Part shown: positions 63,851 to 64,000 of the stretch, piece by piece
Layout of the letters: every line of letters starts with the position of its first letter
How positions within the stretch are numbered: the first letter of the stretch is position 1
Source of the DNA: Streptomyces sp. NBC_01445
GTDB taxonomy: Bacteria; Actinomycetota; Actinomycetes; Streptomycetales; Streptomycetaceae
Assembly: GCF_035918235.1 (NCBI RefSeq)
Contig: NZ_CP109486.1
Span: forward strand, 972,855 to 1,036,854
Direction: 5' to 3'
DNA length: 64,000 bases
Translations under genes and position numbers: made by a program
Notes under the pieces: model-generated
Database searches by the model: none
What the model was told of the DNA's origin: nothing
The model's input: only the letters and a program-made list of their open reading frames with translations

Positions 63851-64000
63851 CGGATCGCGGAGCGATCCGAGCCGTCAGCAGCGCGAAGCGGTGCTGACAT
63901 GGCGTCACGGAGTGCCGCCAACTCCCCGACGAAGTCGGGGAGTTCTTCCCGCGCGACGCGCGGGAACCGCCGCGTAGCGGCGGCGCGTCGTGTCTGCGGG
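63851..64000. repeat. right telomere: terminal palindrome array
   Basis: Six hairpins follow one another, all with small purine-rich loops: 63851-63869 (loop GGA), 63874-63898 (GAA), 63900-63920 (GGA), 63921-63943 (GAA, 10-bp perfect stem), 63946-63966 (single A) and 63967-63983 (GTA). The tip, read from the end, is CCCGCAGACACGACGCG. The fold-back structure, the CCCGC tip, and the nearby helicase, tap and tpg identify a Streptomyces telomere. The tip differs from the archetypal CCCGCGGAGCGGG palindrome. Confidence 0.85.

Overview
The window reads as the right-hand end of a linear Streptomyces replicon, most likely a large linear plasmid. It has high GC content, GTG/TTG starts with GGAGG-type ribosome sites, SARP and gamma-butyrolactone regulators, a tap-tpg pair, a telomere-associated helicase and a terminal block of GNA-loop palindromes ending at base 64000. 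No rRNA, tRNA or ordinary housekeeping genes were seen.

Region 1 (1-22.9 kb) is a natural-product cluster. A very large trans-AT type polyketide synthase, cut by the left edge, carries a complete 2-oxo-acid dehydrogenase E2 (lipoyl domain, subunit-binding domain, acyltransferase domain) at its N-terminus, ahead of ACP-KS-DH-KR-MT-ACP-ACP-KS-DH. The next gene is a fused alpha/beta thiamine-dependent E1. Beyond a SARP activator lies a full 4-aminophenylpyruvate cassette (papA, papB, papC and a papM-like methyltransferase), but no dedicated aromatic transaminase. The simplest reading is that E1 decarboxylates 4-amino- or 4-dimethylamino-phenylpyruvate, and the E2 domain passes the resulting arylacetyl group from its lipoyl arm to the first ACP as the starter unit. 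A P450, an ornithine-cyclodeaminase-like enzyme, and an operon of aryl-AMP ligase, DegT aminotransferase and 4-oxalocrotonate tautomerase complete this part.

Region 2 (22.9-27.9 kb) is an insertion graveyard. It holds an unusually long TnpB/Cas12-like RuvC protein, fragments of a Tn3 transposase, a serine recombinase and an IS5-like transposase, one intact methyltransferase, and a hypothetical gene with an in-frame TAG.

Region 3 (27.9-36.9 kb) looks like the regulatory and supply flank of an aromatic polyketide cluster: a DHA2 exporter, a pseudo-butyrolactone receptor, acyl-CoA carboxylase beta and epsilon subunits, an AfsA synthase, an NmrA-like reductase, a ScbR-type receptor and a flavin hydroxylase with a 3' frameshift. 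ARE-type operators lie before the AfsA, receptor, hydroxylase and SARP genes, so the butyrolactone circuit may control Region 1 as well.

Region 4 (36.9-53.5 kb) is plasmid maintenance. It has a prim-pol/SF3 helicase replication operon beside an iteron field with a large dyad, a ribbon-helix-helix/Doc-like toxin-antitoxin pair, an IS605-type element, a candidate Rep-like winged-helix protein and two partition systems. The second system has seven identical 16-bp palindromes (CTTTACCGCGGTAAAG); three are written into the parB coding sequence as an FTAVKN peptide repeat.

Region 5 (53.5-64 kb) holds an ABC-2 exporter with a DUF4097 protein and a divergent regulator, then a small gene with tap and tpg, two decayed genes, a ttrA-like helicase and the telomere.
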